Below are positions 34,201 through 44,400 of a stretch of DNA of 54,500 nt, piece after piece. Source of the stretch: Adiantum capillus-veneris (Eukaryota; Streptophyta; Polypodiopsida; Polypodiales; Pteridaceae); the NCBI GenBank assembly GCA_014529385.2, contig CM043969.1:22505946-22560445 (forward strand). Direction: 5' to 3'. Each line of letters opens with the position of its first letter. Position 1 is the first letter of the stretch. The translations under genes were made by a program, and so were the position numbers. Under the pieces are notes generated by a model. That model did no database searches. It saw only the letters and a program-made list of their open reading frames with translations, and was not told the DNA's origin.

Positions 34201-35484
34201 GCATTTGCTGTTCAATTTGATTTAGAAGCTCATCAAATGGATGTGCGAACTGCTTTTCTTAATGGTGACTTGGAAGAGGAAATTTATATGGAACAACCAG
34301 AAGGGTTTGTTATTCCAGGTAAAGAAGACCTTGTTGCTCAACTCCATAAGGCACTATATGGTCTCAAACAAGCTTCGCGAGCCTGGTATACAAAATTTGA
34401 TCTTTTTCTCACCTCTAAAGGATTCATCTCTTGCTCGTCAGACCCCAACTTATACATAAAACGCCAAGGTAGCAGTTTTGTGATTCTTGCTCTTTATGTG
34501 GATGATACCATCCTTGTTTCCAATGATTTGGGATTTCTTCAGCAAGTGAAAAAGTTATTATCTTCTGCATTCGATATGGTGGATCTTGGATAGATTCACT
34601 CTTGTCTTGGCATTCAAATCCAACGGAACCGTACAAAAGGTATTTTATTCCTTCGGCAGTCAAATTTTATTGCAGATACTATTCAAAAATTTGGTATGGA
34701 ATCTGCACATTCAGCCAACACACCTTGTCTTGCGAGCTCTACGAAGAATACTTCTGACAATGGCGGTCAACTAGTCACAAATCAACCTTATGCTAACTTG
34801 ATTGGATGTCTTCAGTTTGTTGGCATGAGCACTCGTCCTGATATTCTGTTTGCTGCTAACTATCTTGGACAACATCTTGCATGTCCTTGTCTTAAGCATT
34901 GGTCTGCTGCAAAGCGTGTATTGAAATACTTGAAAGGCACTACAGATTTTGGTTTAGTCTATCGACGACAACTCACATCGGATTCTATGCAATCTCTTTC
35001 TCTTTTGGGTTACACAGATGCAGACTGGGCAAGCTCACATTTATCTATGCGATCTACTAGTGGAAATTGCTTCTTTATAAATGGTTGTCTTGTTTCTTGG
35101 ACCAGCAAGAAACAACGTTGTGTTGCAGTTTCTACGACTGAGTCAAAATATGTTGCGGCATCACTTGCAGCTTGTGAGTTGATTTGGCTTCGACAAATGC
35201 TGGTTGATATTGGTCACTCTCCTCTTTCTAGCACACCCTTGCTGTGTGACAACCAAAGTGCTATTAGTCTTGCAAAAGACTATGTTCAACATAATAAGTC
35301 AAAGCACATTGCTGTCCATTATCATTATGTCAGGTATGAAGTACGCAAGGGAACCATTATGGTTGAACACTGTCCAAGTGACCAGATGATTGCAGACATT
35401 TTGACCAAAGGGCTCAATGAGTCACGTTTCATCCTCTTGCGCTCGGAGCTTGGAGTTGCTTCGGCCTCACTCTTTCTAGATTAG
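31297..35484 (+). pseudogene. Copia-1 gag-pol polyprotein (single frame, two nonsense codons)
   Basis: ATG at 31297 begins MAMNILVNGFPSGQ, and the frame runs 1,395 codons to 35484. Residue numbers count from this ATG. Two zinc knuckles, CX2CX4HX4C, lie at about 271 (CSYCNRNGHTEDDC) and 312 (CEYCGRSDHPTHMC). Protease VDSGATGNM has its Asp near 374. Integrase has HHCC, then catalytic positions N569, D631 and E667. The D-to-E spacing is exactly 35, but the first Asp is replaced by Asn (HTNTCGP), so it should be dead. RT has KARLVAKGYSQ and YVDD (D1069, D1070). RNase H has YTDADWAS, TESKYVAAS and CDNQSAI. TGA at 32719-32721 separates protease from integrase, and TAG at 34591-34593 follows MVDLG in RT. 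Each stop is a single-base change in an otherwise open frame. This copy can move only with help from intact relatives. Confidence 0.95.
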
Positions 35485-35720
35485 CTTCTTTTCTATTGTA
35501 ATAGCTTTGTACATATGACATTGTAATCTTTTAGGTACCATGCACTATGAACACTCCACATTTGCACCTTGTGATATCTAAGTCACTTGAATATTTGTAC
35601 ATAGATGCACAATTCACTTTCACATCATCACCGCTGGTTCATATTTCACATTGTATAGGGGCTTGGGTTTTTCCCTTGAACTCCCCAAGGCTTTTTTCAT
35701 CCAAAGCTAGAGACCTTTGT

Positions 35721-35731
35721 TTGAGTGGGGG
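35721..35731 (+). promoter_or_regulatory. Copia-1 polypurine tract
   Basis: TTGAGTGGGGG lies immediately before the 3' LTR, the plus-strand priming site. Confidence 0.8.
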
Positions 35732-35872
35732 TGTTGGAGATATATATGGCTCACTCTACTGAACTTGGTCTCACCTATATATTTTTATCTTGTCCTCAAT
35801 ATGAATCAGTCTTTGGGAGCGTATATGGTGTGTCTCTTGTCGTCTCTCTCTCTTTCTCTCTACATCTCAACA
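35732..35872 (+). repeat. Copia-1 3' LTR (141 bp)
   Basis: Matches 30375-30517 with four substitutions and one small length difference by eye. It is followed by GTCTC (35873-35877). Confidence 0.96.
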
Positions 35873-37470
35873 GTCTCGACTTCTGGATTTTCCATAACAT
35901 CTGTGTCCACCTCTACTGTGGTCTCTTCCACAATTTTTTCCATCTTCTTCGGGCTTGGTACATCAGTCATAGAGGGATATCTGTCCTCAGCTTCCTTGGC
36001 TTTCCCTTTGTCGGCTTGCCCGTCTATCTCTTGAGGCTTAGTAGACTCATCTACTTTCCTTTTCCCCTTGTCGTCTTTTTTCAGCTCAGCTTTTAATTGT
36101 TGTACCTCCTCTTCAGTGTATGGCTCGACAGGTTGCTGCTCCAGAATAGCCTCTGACTCCTCATAAGCTTTAATATATTGATCGTATTGATCAATATGTG
36201 GCCTGGCTGAGCTAGTTCCGACTTTAGTGGGGTCTGGCACCCACTTTTCTTCAAAGTCACCCTCTAGAGCTCTTTCCCCTCTAAACTGCTCCACTTGTCT
36301 TTCCATTCTTGCCGCTTTCTAACTTTTGGTTTGCTTGGGAGCAACCTTCTTCTTTACTTTCTTCCTAAGCTGCTCTTCCACATCCGTTGCAGGTTCTGAA
36401 ACTACTTCTAGTTTCCGGCGTGCTCTTGTGGATGCCCTCTTGGATACTTCGGGCTGTTCTTCCTCCTCGTCGGCTTCTCTAAGCCACTCATTCTGGGAGG
36501 GAACCTTTGGCCACTGATCTCTAGCTCCAATAGCTTCATATGCTATTCTTGTCAGAATTTCCGCTCCTCCTATGTCCTTTGGCTTCTCGTTGCGCATGGC
36601 AATTACTTGCTCGTGGATGTGTTGAGCGTAATTCACCTCTTTTGGCATATTGCTCTTTAATGCCCATGTGATGGTGGTCGCAATGGCATGGGGTGGTGTC
36701 GTATACTTTTGCGGTCTTTTACTGCAAACATGAAGAAATTGGTTGTAAAGTCGACAAAGGGTTGCCGCTCTTGGATCCGCCATATCTCCATAGGTTGCAT
36801 TTTGCTTCTTGGGCCCATAGACCTCTATGGCCTCCCTTCTTTCCCTGACAGAGCTCCCTTTGTTGTGCAGCTTCAATGCATCTGCAATGAGTTGTGGAGT
36901 GATCTGTACTTCTACTTTCTCTCCATCCATGGCTGTCAATGTGGCTTTTCCATCCTTCTGGATGGATGTTGCCAACTCGTACACTCTTCTTGTATCCACA
37001 CCTGATGGTCTCGAGGCAAAGAAACTGTGCAAGTCTGCCCTTTCCAGGTACCTGCTGATGTCTTCTGACCTGCTATAATCTACCAATTCCTGTGGGATCA
37101 TCGGTACATCCACCGCTTGCCCTTGAGGATCTCTGAAAGTCCCTTGGTAGATCTTTATTCCCTCTTTCTCCAATACTGCTTCCTCCACCCAAGTTTTTGT
37201 TGGCTTGAGGGTTTCTTCTGGAATGTCAAAGGGTTCCGCTTCTGCAAGAGCATCTTTGATTGTCGGTCTTTTTCTCTTCGTTGCCGATGACTTGGCGGAA
37301 TCCATGGATCCTGTAACTCCAATTTCAGAAGTTAGCGTCTTTTTAGTACTGAAGCCGAAATGAAGCTTTTAACTATCCAAATGACTTGAAAATTGAAACA
37401 TGAGCTATTCAGGGCCTAAGGATGCAAGGTAGGTGAAAAAATATGCAAAATGGGCTCAAAATCATGCTGG

Positions 37471-38481
37471 AGACATCATACGCGTATGATGTCTTTTGTG
37501 TCAAAATGACTTCATATTGGTTGTGCTTGTAGCTGATAGTGTATACATGAGTATCATATGCTTGGATTTGAGTTTGGATACTATTTGGTCAAGTTTTGGC
37601 CAGTTTAGTCCAGTTCCGGCTCTTGGAAAAATTTTGAAAGGGAATTGGATTTTATGATCCAAGTTGGATAAAACTTGGTGGTTCACTTTCAAATGGCATG
37701 TAGATCACTTCTGTTTGGTGGTTGGAGCCCTGAGGTGCCAAAATCACATAGTGAGACATCATACGCGTATGATGTCTTTTAGTGTATTTTTGGACCAAAT
37801 TTCTCTATAAGCTTGGATTTGGCTTTAGATAGGCTTATTCAGTGGATTTATGAAGTTTGGATAGATTTTGGGCTAAAAATGGCTCTAGAGACATCATATG
37901 CGTATGATGTCTTTTTCATCAATTTTGCATGGGATTGGTTCTGTGGACTCCCCATGTACTAGTGAAGGACTATATCTACTCAAATCTTGGTTTGGACTTG
38001 AGTATGTTGGATTTGGGCCAAAAATAGGCTTTAGGTGAAGGATTTTCCTTCAATTGGGCTAATGGGGTGATCCTCTTGACCAAATGGTTCCAAATTTCAT
38101 ATGTAGCATGTATTAGATATATATAATGGATGTATGATGACAAATGAGCAGTTTTGGCTCTGTAAGTGCAAATAGACATCATACGCGTATGATGTCTTTT
38201 GTGTCAAAATGGTGCTTTTTGGTTCCAGATAGCTTGTAGATGTGTTAATCAACAATCCTACAAAGTTTCAATGAGTTTGGAGTTATTTTGACAAAATTAG
38301 GACCAAAAATCAATTTTATGGCCTACTTTGCGTCTTTTTGGTTTTCCTTGGGTTTTCTAACTCCAATTCTCATGATACTTGGTTCATAGGATGTGATTAA
38401 CATGTGGAATGAGGCTATGCACTCAAATGTTGAAATGGATGTGAAATTCATGCTGTGAGACATCATACGCGTATGATGTCT
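37471..38481. repeat. Palindrome cluster 2 (five copies of a 24-bp palindrome) in the Gypsy-B spacer
   Basis: A 24-bp sequence made of AGACATCATACG followed by its exact reverse complement occurs at 37471-37494, 37754-37777, 37889-37912 (one mismatch, C to T), 38174-38197 and 38458-38481. The offsets are 283, 135, 285 and 284 bp. Flanking sequence is AT-rich and mostly diverged, though 'ttttgtgtcaaaatg' follows two copies. The cluster ends 166 bp upstream of the accessory-ORF ATG. The function is unknown; the centre ACGCGT fits the CGCG-box core bound by CAMTA factors, and the RNA could form a 12-bp stem or pair with another molecule. Confidence 0.93.
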
Positions 38482-40053
38482 TTTCTTGAAATGTTGGTCT
38501 TTTTGTGCAAAGAATGCTTTGTTATAGTGCCCTAAGCCCTGCTAACTAGTTTTCAACTTAAAAAGTCATCAGTTTAGCTAAAAAGCCCCCTTATAGGCAT
38601 TTCAGTCTCCGAAGTCGTCTTTTTGCCTTGGAGTTGAATTTCTTCAACTTTTCTTCTCGAGAGTTGCATTTCCAGCTCATTGGATATGTTGTGAAGCCAT
38701 CTATTTGGTTGAACTTGACTTTGGCTCCCGGTTCTCCATCTTTCTCCTTTTGGTTGCCCGAAAGCGTCTTTTTCACCATCGGTAAGTGAATCAGCTTTCT
38801 TTTGGGTTTTGCTTGCAAACATAAGTCATCCATGTATATTTGAAGCTACTTGTGAAGTTTCATTTCATTCGGTCGTCAATTTCAACCGTTATGCCAAAAT
38901 GACGCTTTGTGTGTCTGTCGTCGAATCGGTTGTTTTGACCCACTTTTGGTGGTCCAAACCTGGAGATACTCCATGGTTGCATTGCCCTCGATGTTGTTGA
39001 GCTTCCTGAGGAGTTTTGTGTCGTTTCGACAACTTTTTCCTGTTTGCCACTTGCAGGCTCTGTTGACCTAGGGTTTTTCCAGTCGTTCTTTCTCGAGCTT
39101 TGAGTGTTAGAAACCCATTTTCTATACTAGGGTAACCCACCTATAATTTCTTGCAAGGTTTGGTTAGGCGGTTGTGCCACTACCTAGCATTCTACCGCAT
39201 TCCCCGTCTGCTCTTGTTTCTTGGTTTTGGTTAGTTTTCGCGACAAAAGTTAATGATAAGCATCAAAAGCTTATGGCAACGAGTATACCTCTCATGTCTG
39301 GTGTCCTCTGAGCTCTCGTAGCAGTCGTAGAAGGTTGTAGAAGGTTGGATGCTCCTGTGTGCTCTTTGCTCTCTCCAAGAAGGTAATAGTGGAAATGAGC
39401 TTGAAAGTGATGTGAAAAATACTTAACTTCGGACTTCCCGGATCACTTGTTACCAAATTTGACATGTGCTCCTATCTCGTCGTGACCTGTTTTTGAGAAA
39501 TCTGTCCACTTTGCCAAAATTCTGTCATTTCGGGCTTTCCGCAACTTTTCCCGAATTGTACTCAATTTTTACCATGGGTTGCCCTTGTCATTAGGATCAT
39601 CACCATCTATTCTTTTCTTTTTTCCGATCTCATTTCACCTGCTTTTTTATTTTTCTTTTACTTTTATTAAGAAAATTATAAAAATAAAGGAAAATAGCAA
39701 ATTGAAGCCAAAAAATTCCAAACATACACGATAAATAGCTGGTAATCCCGTGTATATGAATATACACTTATTTGTGATTTCTGGACTTGGATTACCACTT
39801 TTTAGCTCCAAACACACTCTTATTTAGTGATATTTACACGTCTAGAGACCCAAATTCATCATTTGATCTCTTCTTGTTGCAAAACAAGGTATATAAGGGC
39901 ATAAATATTATCAATATCCGCAATCAAACATAAAAATTGCAAAATCATGTAAGACACTGCCCTTGTAATATAATTTTTGTTTTTCTTTGTTTTTTGTCGC
40001 TTGTAGCTGCTTTGTAGCTCTTGTATACCTGTTAGCTCCTGTATACATGTATA
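38482..40053 (-). other. Gypsy-B spacer between second protease and accessory ORF, possibly holding an LTR relic
   Basis: No gene is recognised. At about 39,162 the plus strand reads ttaggcggttgtgccacta, close to the LTR terminus ttaggcggttacgccgcta (3 of 19 bases differ). From there to the internal polypurine tract at 40,054 is about 890 bp, near the 941/938 bp of the true LTRs. The interior does not visibly match the present LTRs. I suspect a diverged LTR from a related element, but only the end, the size and the neighbouring tract support it. Confidence 0.35.
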
Positions 40054-40066
40054 CCTCCCCCCCTCC
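40054..40066 (-). promoter_or_regulatory. Internal polypurine tract of Gypsy-B
   Basis: The minus strand reads GGAGGGGGGGAGG; the first 12 bases are identical to the terminal tract at 28461-28472. It lies just after the second protease-like ORF and beside the palindrome gtatacatgtatac (40041-40054). It could be a central plus-strand primer or the old 3' end of the gag-pol module. Confidence 0.6.
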
Positions 40067-40088
40067 TAATCTGAGTCCTCCCGGACGA

Positions 40089-41179
40089 CTATGAAGTGTC
40101 TGTGGGCGAAGCATTGTAGTTATTTTGGACATAAGTTCCCAATGCAATTGTAGAGAGATGATACAACAGTCTTTCCAATAAAGCTGCGCTTTGTTTGATT
40201 GAAGGATTGGTGGTCAGGTTTTGGGTTGGTTTTGGCACTACGGTAGTAGAATCAGTAGATGGATTCTTCTTTACTTTGTTGTTCTTTTTTACAATCCAAA
40301 TCTGCTTCCGCTTCACTTGTGCTTGCCACAAACTCTTTGCGACCCAAACCTGCTTTGTTCTTTGTGTTGATTTCCTCGACTTGAAATACCTAGGAGTTTC
40401 CGTTGATTGTACTGAAGGGAGTTCTTGTTTACAAATCTTTGGGATCCAAATTTTCTTGCTATAGCTTTGTGCCATCATGAACTTCTTTGGAATCCAGATC
40501 TGTTTCACTGTCCTTGATTGTCTGGAATCACTTTGTTGTCTGGTATTGAAGACTCTGTTTTCCACCTTTGTGTTCTCTGGCACAACCTTTTTTGGTCTCC
40601 ATACCAACTTTGACTCCATTTTTTCCCAAGGTTGAGCTGTTATATTATTGCTTGTCTTCCTTATCCACTGTTGAGAATTCCTGGTCGAAGAGTAATCAGG
40701 TTGTATAGAAACTTTTGGTTGCCATTGCTTCTTCTTTTTCTCTGGTTGTTGTTTACCTTTGTCTTTGGATTCCTCCTTTGGAGTTGGCTCTTCTCCTTTG
40801 GTGAACTTAACTGATTGACTTTCAACTTCGTATTTGATAAGCACTGATTTAGAACTCCAGTCAATCATTGCATTGTATTGCTTCTGCCATGGTTGTCCTA
40901 GCAATAATGGATGTTGTGTAGCTTGGTCTTCAACCACGTAAAACATATGAGGATACACATACTGGTTAATCTGTATATGTAAAACTGTGCATCCGACAGT
41001 TTTGATTGAATTCTCAGAGTAACTCTTTAACTCTTGCTTGGCAGTTTGCAATTTAGTGTCATTTGTCAATTGTCTATACAAACTGAGTCAAAGTAGGTTA
41101 GTTTGAGCTCTAGAATCCAATAGTGCTCTGGCTTTGATTTGGTTGGTTCCTACTTTGCATTCAATGATGGGTTCTTCTT
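40089..41179 (-). pseudogene. Second retropepsin-like domain and basic tail after integrase (Gypsy-B)
   Basis: Continuing in frame from integrase, the sequence reads KARALLDSRAQTNLL near 41,140-41,090, a TGA at 41088-41090, then in the same frame KTVGCTVLHIQI, YVVEDQATQHPLLLGQPWQK and a long Lys/Trp/Gln-rich repeat tail (several WIPK/WVAK-like units) to 40089. ALLDS(G)AQTNL, an internal hydrophobic segment and LLLGQPW are the three landmarks of a retropepsin fold. Gly is replaced by Arg in the active triad (GGA to AGA), so this copy should be inactive. A retropepsin after integrase, in addition to the one after gag, is unusual. The tail could bind nucleic acid. Confidence 0.75.
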
Positions 41180-43277
41180 TGTCATTATCCATTTCTGTTA
41201 TACTGACTGCATTTATTCGTATTGCTCCTTCATTGCGTTGCTCCTGACGTAGTAGTCTTCGTTTCTCCATTCTTTCCTTTGCCTCGGCTTGCGCTTCCTC
41301 CACAATCTTTTTCTTTTTCTGGACACGCAGCTCTTCTTGATGTATTTTGAGAAGCATGTCTTGGGTTAGCGGCAAAAAATACTTTTTCACTCTGCATCCA
41401 CTAATCCAATTGGGCATTTCTTCTCCGTCTAATGTAGCAAGCTTGACGGCTCCACTTGGTGATAGATCTTTAATCACCAGAGGTCCCATCCCTCGCTTTT
41501 TAAGCTTCTTCTCATGCTGTTTCAGAGTGTAAACTAGGACATAGTCCCCAACCTTAAACTCTTTAGTCCTCACATGCTTATCAAAAAATTCCTTTTGTCG
41601 CCTTTTTTGAGCGTAGATAGAAGCTACTGCTTTTAGGCGAAGCTCGTCTAGCTTTTCCAGGTCATCTATTCTATCAAAAAGCTCGTGCCCTATCCACTCT
41701 AGATCCTTAGCCACCCTTAAGGTTGAAATCAAGAATTCTATTGGTAAGATAGCATTTAGCCCAAAAACCATGTTATATGGGGTCGTTCCTATTGATGTTT
41801 TATATGCTACCCTATATGCCCATAATGTTGAATGCAACTTCTGGTCCCAGTCAGTTCTCGACTCAGATACAATCTTTGTAAGGACCGTGCATATGGTTTT
41901 GTTTGTTGCTTCAGCTTGTCCGTTTGCTTGTGGATGATACGGGGCTGATTTCCTATGGATTACCATGACTTCATCTAGAAGGATCTCTATCACTTCATTT
42001 ATAAAATGTGTGCCTCGATCACTCACAATTTCTATTGGCAATCCATATCGTACAAAGACGTATTCATATAGAAATTGTGTCGTGGTCCTGGCATCTACTT
42101 TTTGAGTTGCCTTTGCTTCGACCCACTTTGTTAGATAGTCTGTAGCCACAACGATGTATTGTGCATGAGTCTTATATGCAGGAGGTGAAATGGGTCCGAC
42201 GTAATCAATCCCCCATTTTGCAAAAGCTCTTGCCCCCATCATTGGTCTAAGCGGCATATCATCTCTTTTAAGTGGTACTTTGGTCCGCTGACAGTCATCA
42301 CACCGTTTAACGTATTCCTCAGCATCCATATGTAATGTTGGCCACCATATTCCTGCGGCTAAGACAAGTTTTGTTGTCTTATCACCTGAGAAATGGCCTC
42401 CACCTACTCCTCCATGAGCTTGCTCCAGGATTATCACATACTCAGACTCTGATGCGCAAATCCTAAGCTGGTTGTCTTTACCTCTCTTATAGAGTTGATC
42501 TCCTATTAAAGCGTAATCTCTAGCTTCTGTCTCTACAGATTTCTGACGAGCTTTTGATGTTCCTTCTGGGAAAGTTCTATTTGTGAGATATTCAACAATA
42601 TACTGACTCCATTCCGGAGCTATCATTATCTGATATAATGTCGAATACTTTGCTGGTGGTTTTGATGAACATACAATACATACAGTGACATATTCATGTA
42701 CGCTTTCTTTCATTCCTGGCCAATAGACTCCCAATTGTAACAAATTCCTATATGTGTTCCTTTTTGAACAATGAAATGCACATTCCTGAACATGTGCTTC
42801 GCGCAGATATATATTATATTCCTCAGGATTGATGCATAGTCTTAAAACATGATCATTTCCCAATTGATACAACCTTCCTGCAACTAATTGAAGATTCTTG
42901 GATTGCTGAATAGCAATATGTTTCTGGTTGTATTCTCTTCTATCAAACTCTCCTCCATAGGTTAATAGGCTAACGACATTTTGAGACCACTTCGGTATCA
43001 TTTCTATGTTGAACAAGTATGCGTCTGGCATGTTGTCATCTAATTCTATAGGGTCTTCTCCATTCGTCAATCGCGAAAGATGATCAGCTCTACGATGTGT
43101 TTTTCCTTTCTTTACTACTACCGTGAAGTCGAATTCCAGTAAGATAATGAACCATCTCACTATTCTCCCGGTATTGCATGGTTTATTCACTAGGTAGAGC
43201 AAGGCTTGGTGATCCGTAAAAAACACAAACTTGTTGGCTAGAAGATAATGCCGAAATTTCTTCACAGCATATATCAT
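41180..43277 (-). pseudogene. Gypsy-B RNase H end and integrase with two zinc-binding modules
   Basis: Residues are numbered from 43277. The frame opens in RNase H (FFTDHQALLYLVNK), then carries two H2C2 zinc-binding modules: H162, H169, C200, C203 and H288, H295, C326, C329. The modules align without a gap from P95 to C203 and P221 to C329 (33 of 109 residues identical by hand). The integrase core follows: D358 (WGIDYVGP), D420 (IVSDRGTHF) and E456 (NGQAEATNK), with exact DD35E spacing and all three residues present. The C-terminal part has a GPLVIKDLSPSGAVKL-type segment and a Lys/Glu-rich helix before the second protease. The frame itself is open but is cut off from RT by a frameshift near 43,330, so it is part of a broken pol. 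Confidence 0.9.
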
Positions 43278-44400
43278 TCCTAATCCTTCTCGCTCTGTTG
43301 TGGTGTAATTCTTCTCTGCATCGTTGAGCTGTACAGATAGGAAAATCCATGTTTCCTTCTTCTGGCTGAGCCAGAATGCATCCTATTGTATATGCCGAAG
43401 CATCTATATGCACATGGAATATCTTCTCCCAATCTGGTGATTTCAAGACTGGAGCAGTAATGAGTGCCTCCTTCAATTTCTTGAATGATTCCTCACACTC
43501 CTCTGTCCATTCAAAGTTCACTATTAGCCTGTAAAGTGGTTGGCCTATTATAGCGTACATGTAAATGAATCGTCTATAATATCCGCAATGTCCCATAAAG
43601 CTCTGTACTTGTTTCGCATTGGTTGGTCTAGGCATATCCACTATAACTTTTATCTTCTCTAAATCCGTGGATATTCCGTTTTGTGAGACAATATGTCCCA
43701 GAATTCTGCCCTGTCGGACCATAAACACACATTTCTCAGGATTGAGACAAATGCGATATGTCCTACATTTCTCAAATACTTTTCTTAGGTGTTCTAGATA
43801 CTCATCTCTCAGAAGAGAATGTACACATAAGTCATCCATGTATATTTCTAGAAACAACCTTAAGTATTCTTTGAAAGCATGCGTCATCAGCCTCTGGAAG
43901 GTTGCGGGAGCATTGGTTAGACCAAAAGGCATAACCCGATAAGCATAAATTCCCCACTCCGTTGCAAAAGCTGTTTTATGTTGATCTTCCAGTGCTATGG
44001 CTAGCTGGTTATATCCAGAAAAACCATCAAGAAAGGAGTATGTTGTTTTCCCTGATACACGCTCTAGAACATGATCAGTTATCGACAGGGGATAATTGTC
44101 CCGGATTGTTGCAGCATTCACTTTCTTTAAGTTGACACACACTCGGAGTTTTCTGTTCTTCTTGGGTACCACCACAATCGGAGATACCCAATCGGTGTGT
44201 TCAATCTCGTATATGAATTCAGCTTCCATTAGCTTATCTATCTCTTCTTTGATTCGCTTAGCAAACGTATCATTATATGTGTATGGTCTCTGCCTGCTAG
44301 GCTTTGCATCTTGTTTTAGTGGGATTGTGTGTTGGCATATCGATGGGTCAACTCCCTTTAAGTCCTTATAAGACCATGCAAACACATCCCTGTACTCTTA
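43278..44400 (-). pseudogene. Gypsy-B reverse transcriptase and RNase H start (frameshifted at both ends)
   Basis: Begins VFAWSYKDLKGVDPSICQHT, the standard lead-in to Ty3 RT, then DWVSPIVVVPKKNRKLRVCV, SFLDGFSGYNQLAI, YRVMPFGLTNAPATF and the catalytic YMDDLCVH (Asp-Asp at 43836-43831), LGHIVSQNGI, and RNase H with HVHIDASAYTIG. A frameshift near 44,395 separates it from the upstream linker, and another near 43,330 from the remaining RNase H and integrase. All RT signature residues are present. Synthesises DNA from element RNA in the virus-like particle; inactive here because the frame is broken. Confidence 0.92.

Larger units (their letters stand above)
30375..35872 (+). mobile_element. Copia-1: compact Ty1/copia retrotransposon nested in Gypsy-B (5.5 kb)
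   Basis: Short LTRs (143 and 141 bp) start TGTTGGAG and end CTCAACA. They are flanked by the 5-bp duplication GTCTC and enclose a perfect primer-binding site, one continuous gag-pol frame and a polypurine tract. Integrase precedes RT, so it is Ty1/copia. It lies opposite to Gypsy-B and interrupts the accessory ORF. The LTR pair differs at about four bases and one small indel by eye. The single frame still spans gag to RNase H with only two nonsense codons, which makes this one of the best-preserved elements in the window. Confidence 0.97.
28510..37305 (-). pseudogene. Gypsy-B accessory ORF (large coiled-coil protein), split by Copia-1
   Basis: ATG at 37305 opens a frame to a TAG at 36319-36321, continues in the same frame to the Copia-1 site at 35873, resumes at 30369, and passes another TAG (30003-30005). 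It changes frame near a run of eight T (about 28,966) and again near 28,790, ending at 28510, 38 bp from the polypurine tract. Without Copia-1 this is about 1,100 codons. The N-terminal part has a nuclear-localisation-like KRKRPT and a folded domain of about 300 aa (ITPQLIADALKLHNKG, ATLCRLYNQFLHVCSK), distantly reminiscent of 'putative plant transposon protein' domains. The middle is Lys/Glu-rich (KKVKKKVAPKQTK). The last third is a long coiled coil (29984-29500, e.g. AAKDELIELRERVELQERTI), then a globular tail (WLNKYPTYLIYLVEAPKE). No signal peptide or envelope features are seen. The role is unknown. Confidence 0.75.

Noticed and set aside
28510-37305. Accessory ORF as a retroviral-type envelope gene
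   Set aside because: It is in the env position, but there is no signal peptide, no transmembrane segment and no cysteine-rich ectodomain; it is charged and coiled-coil-rich.
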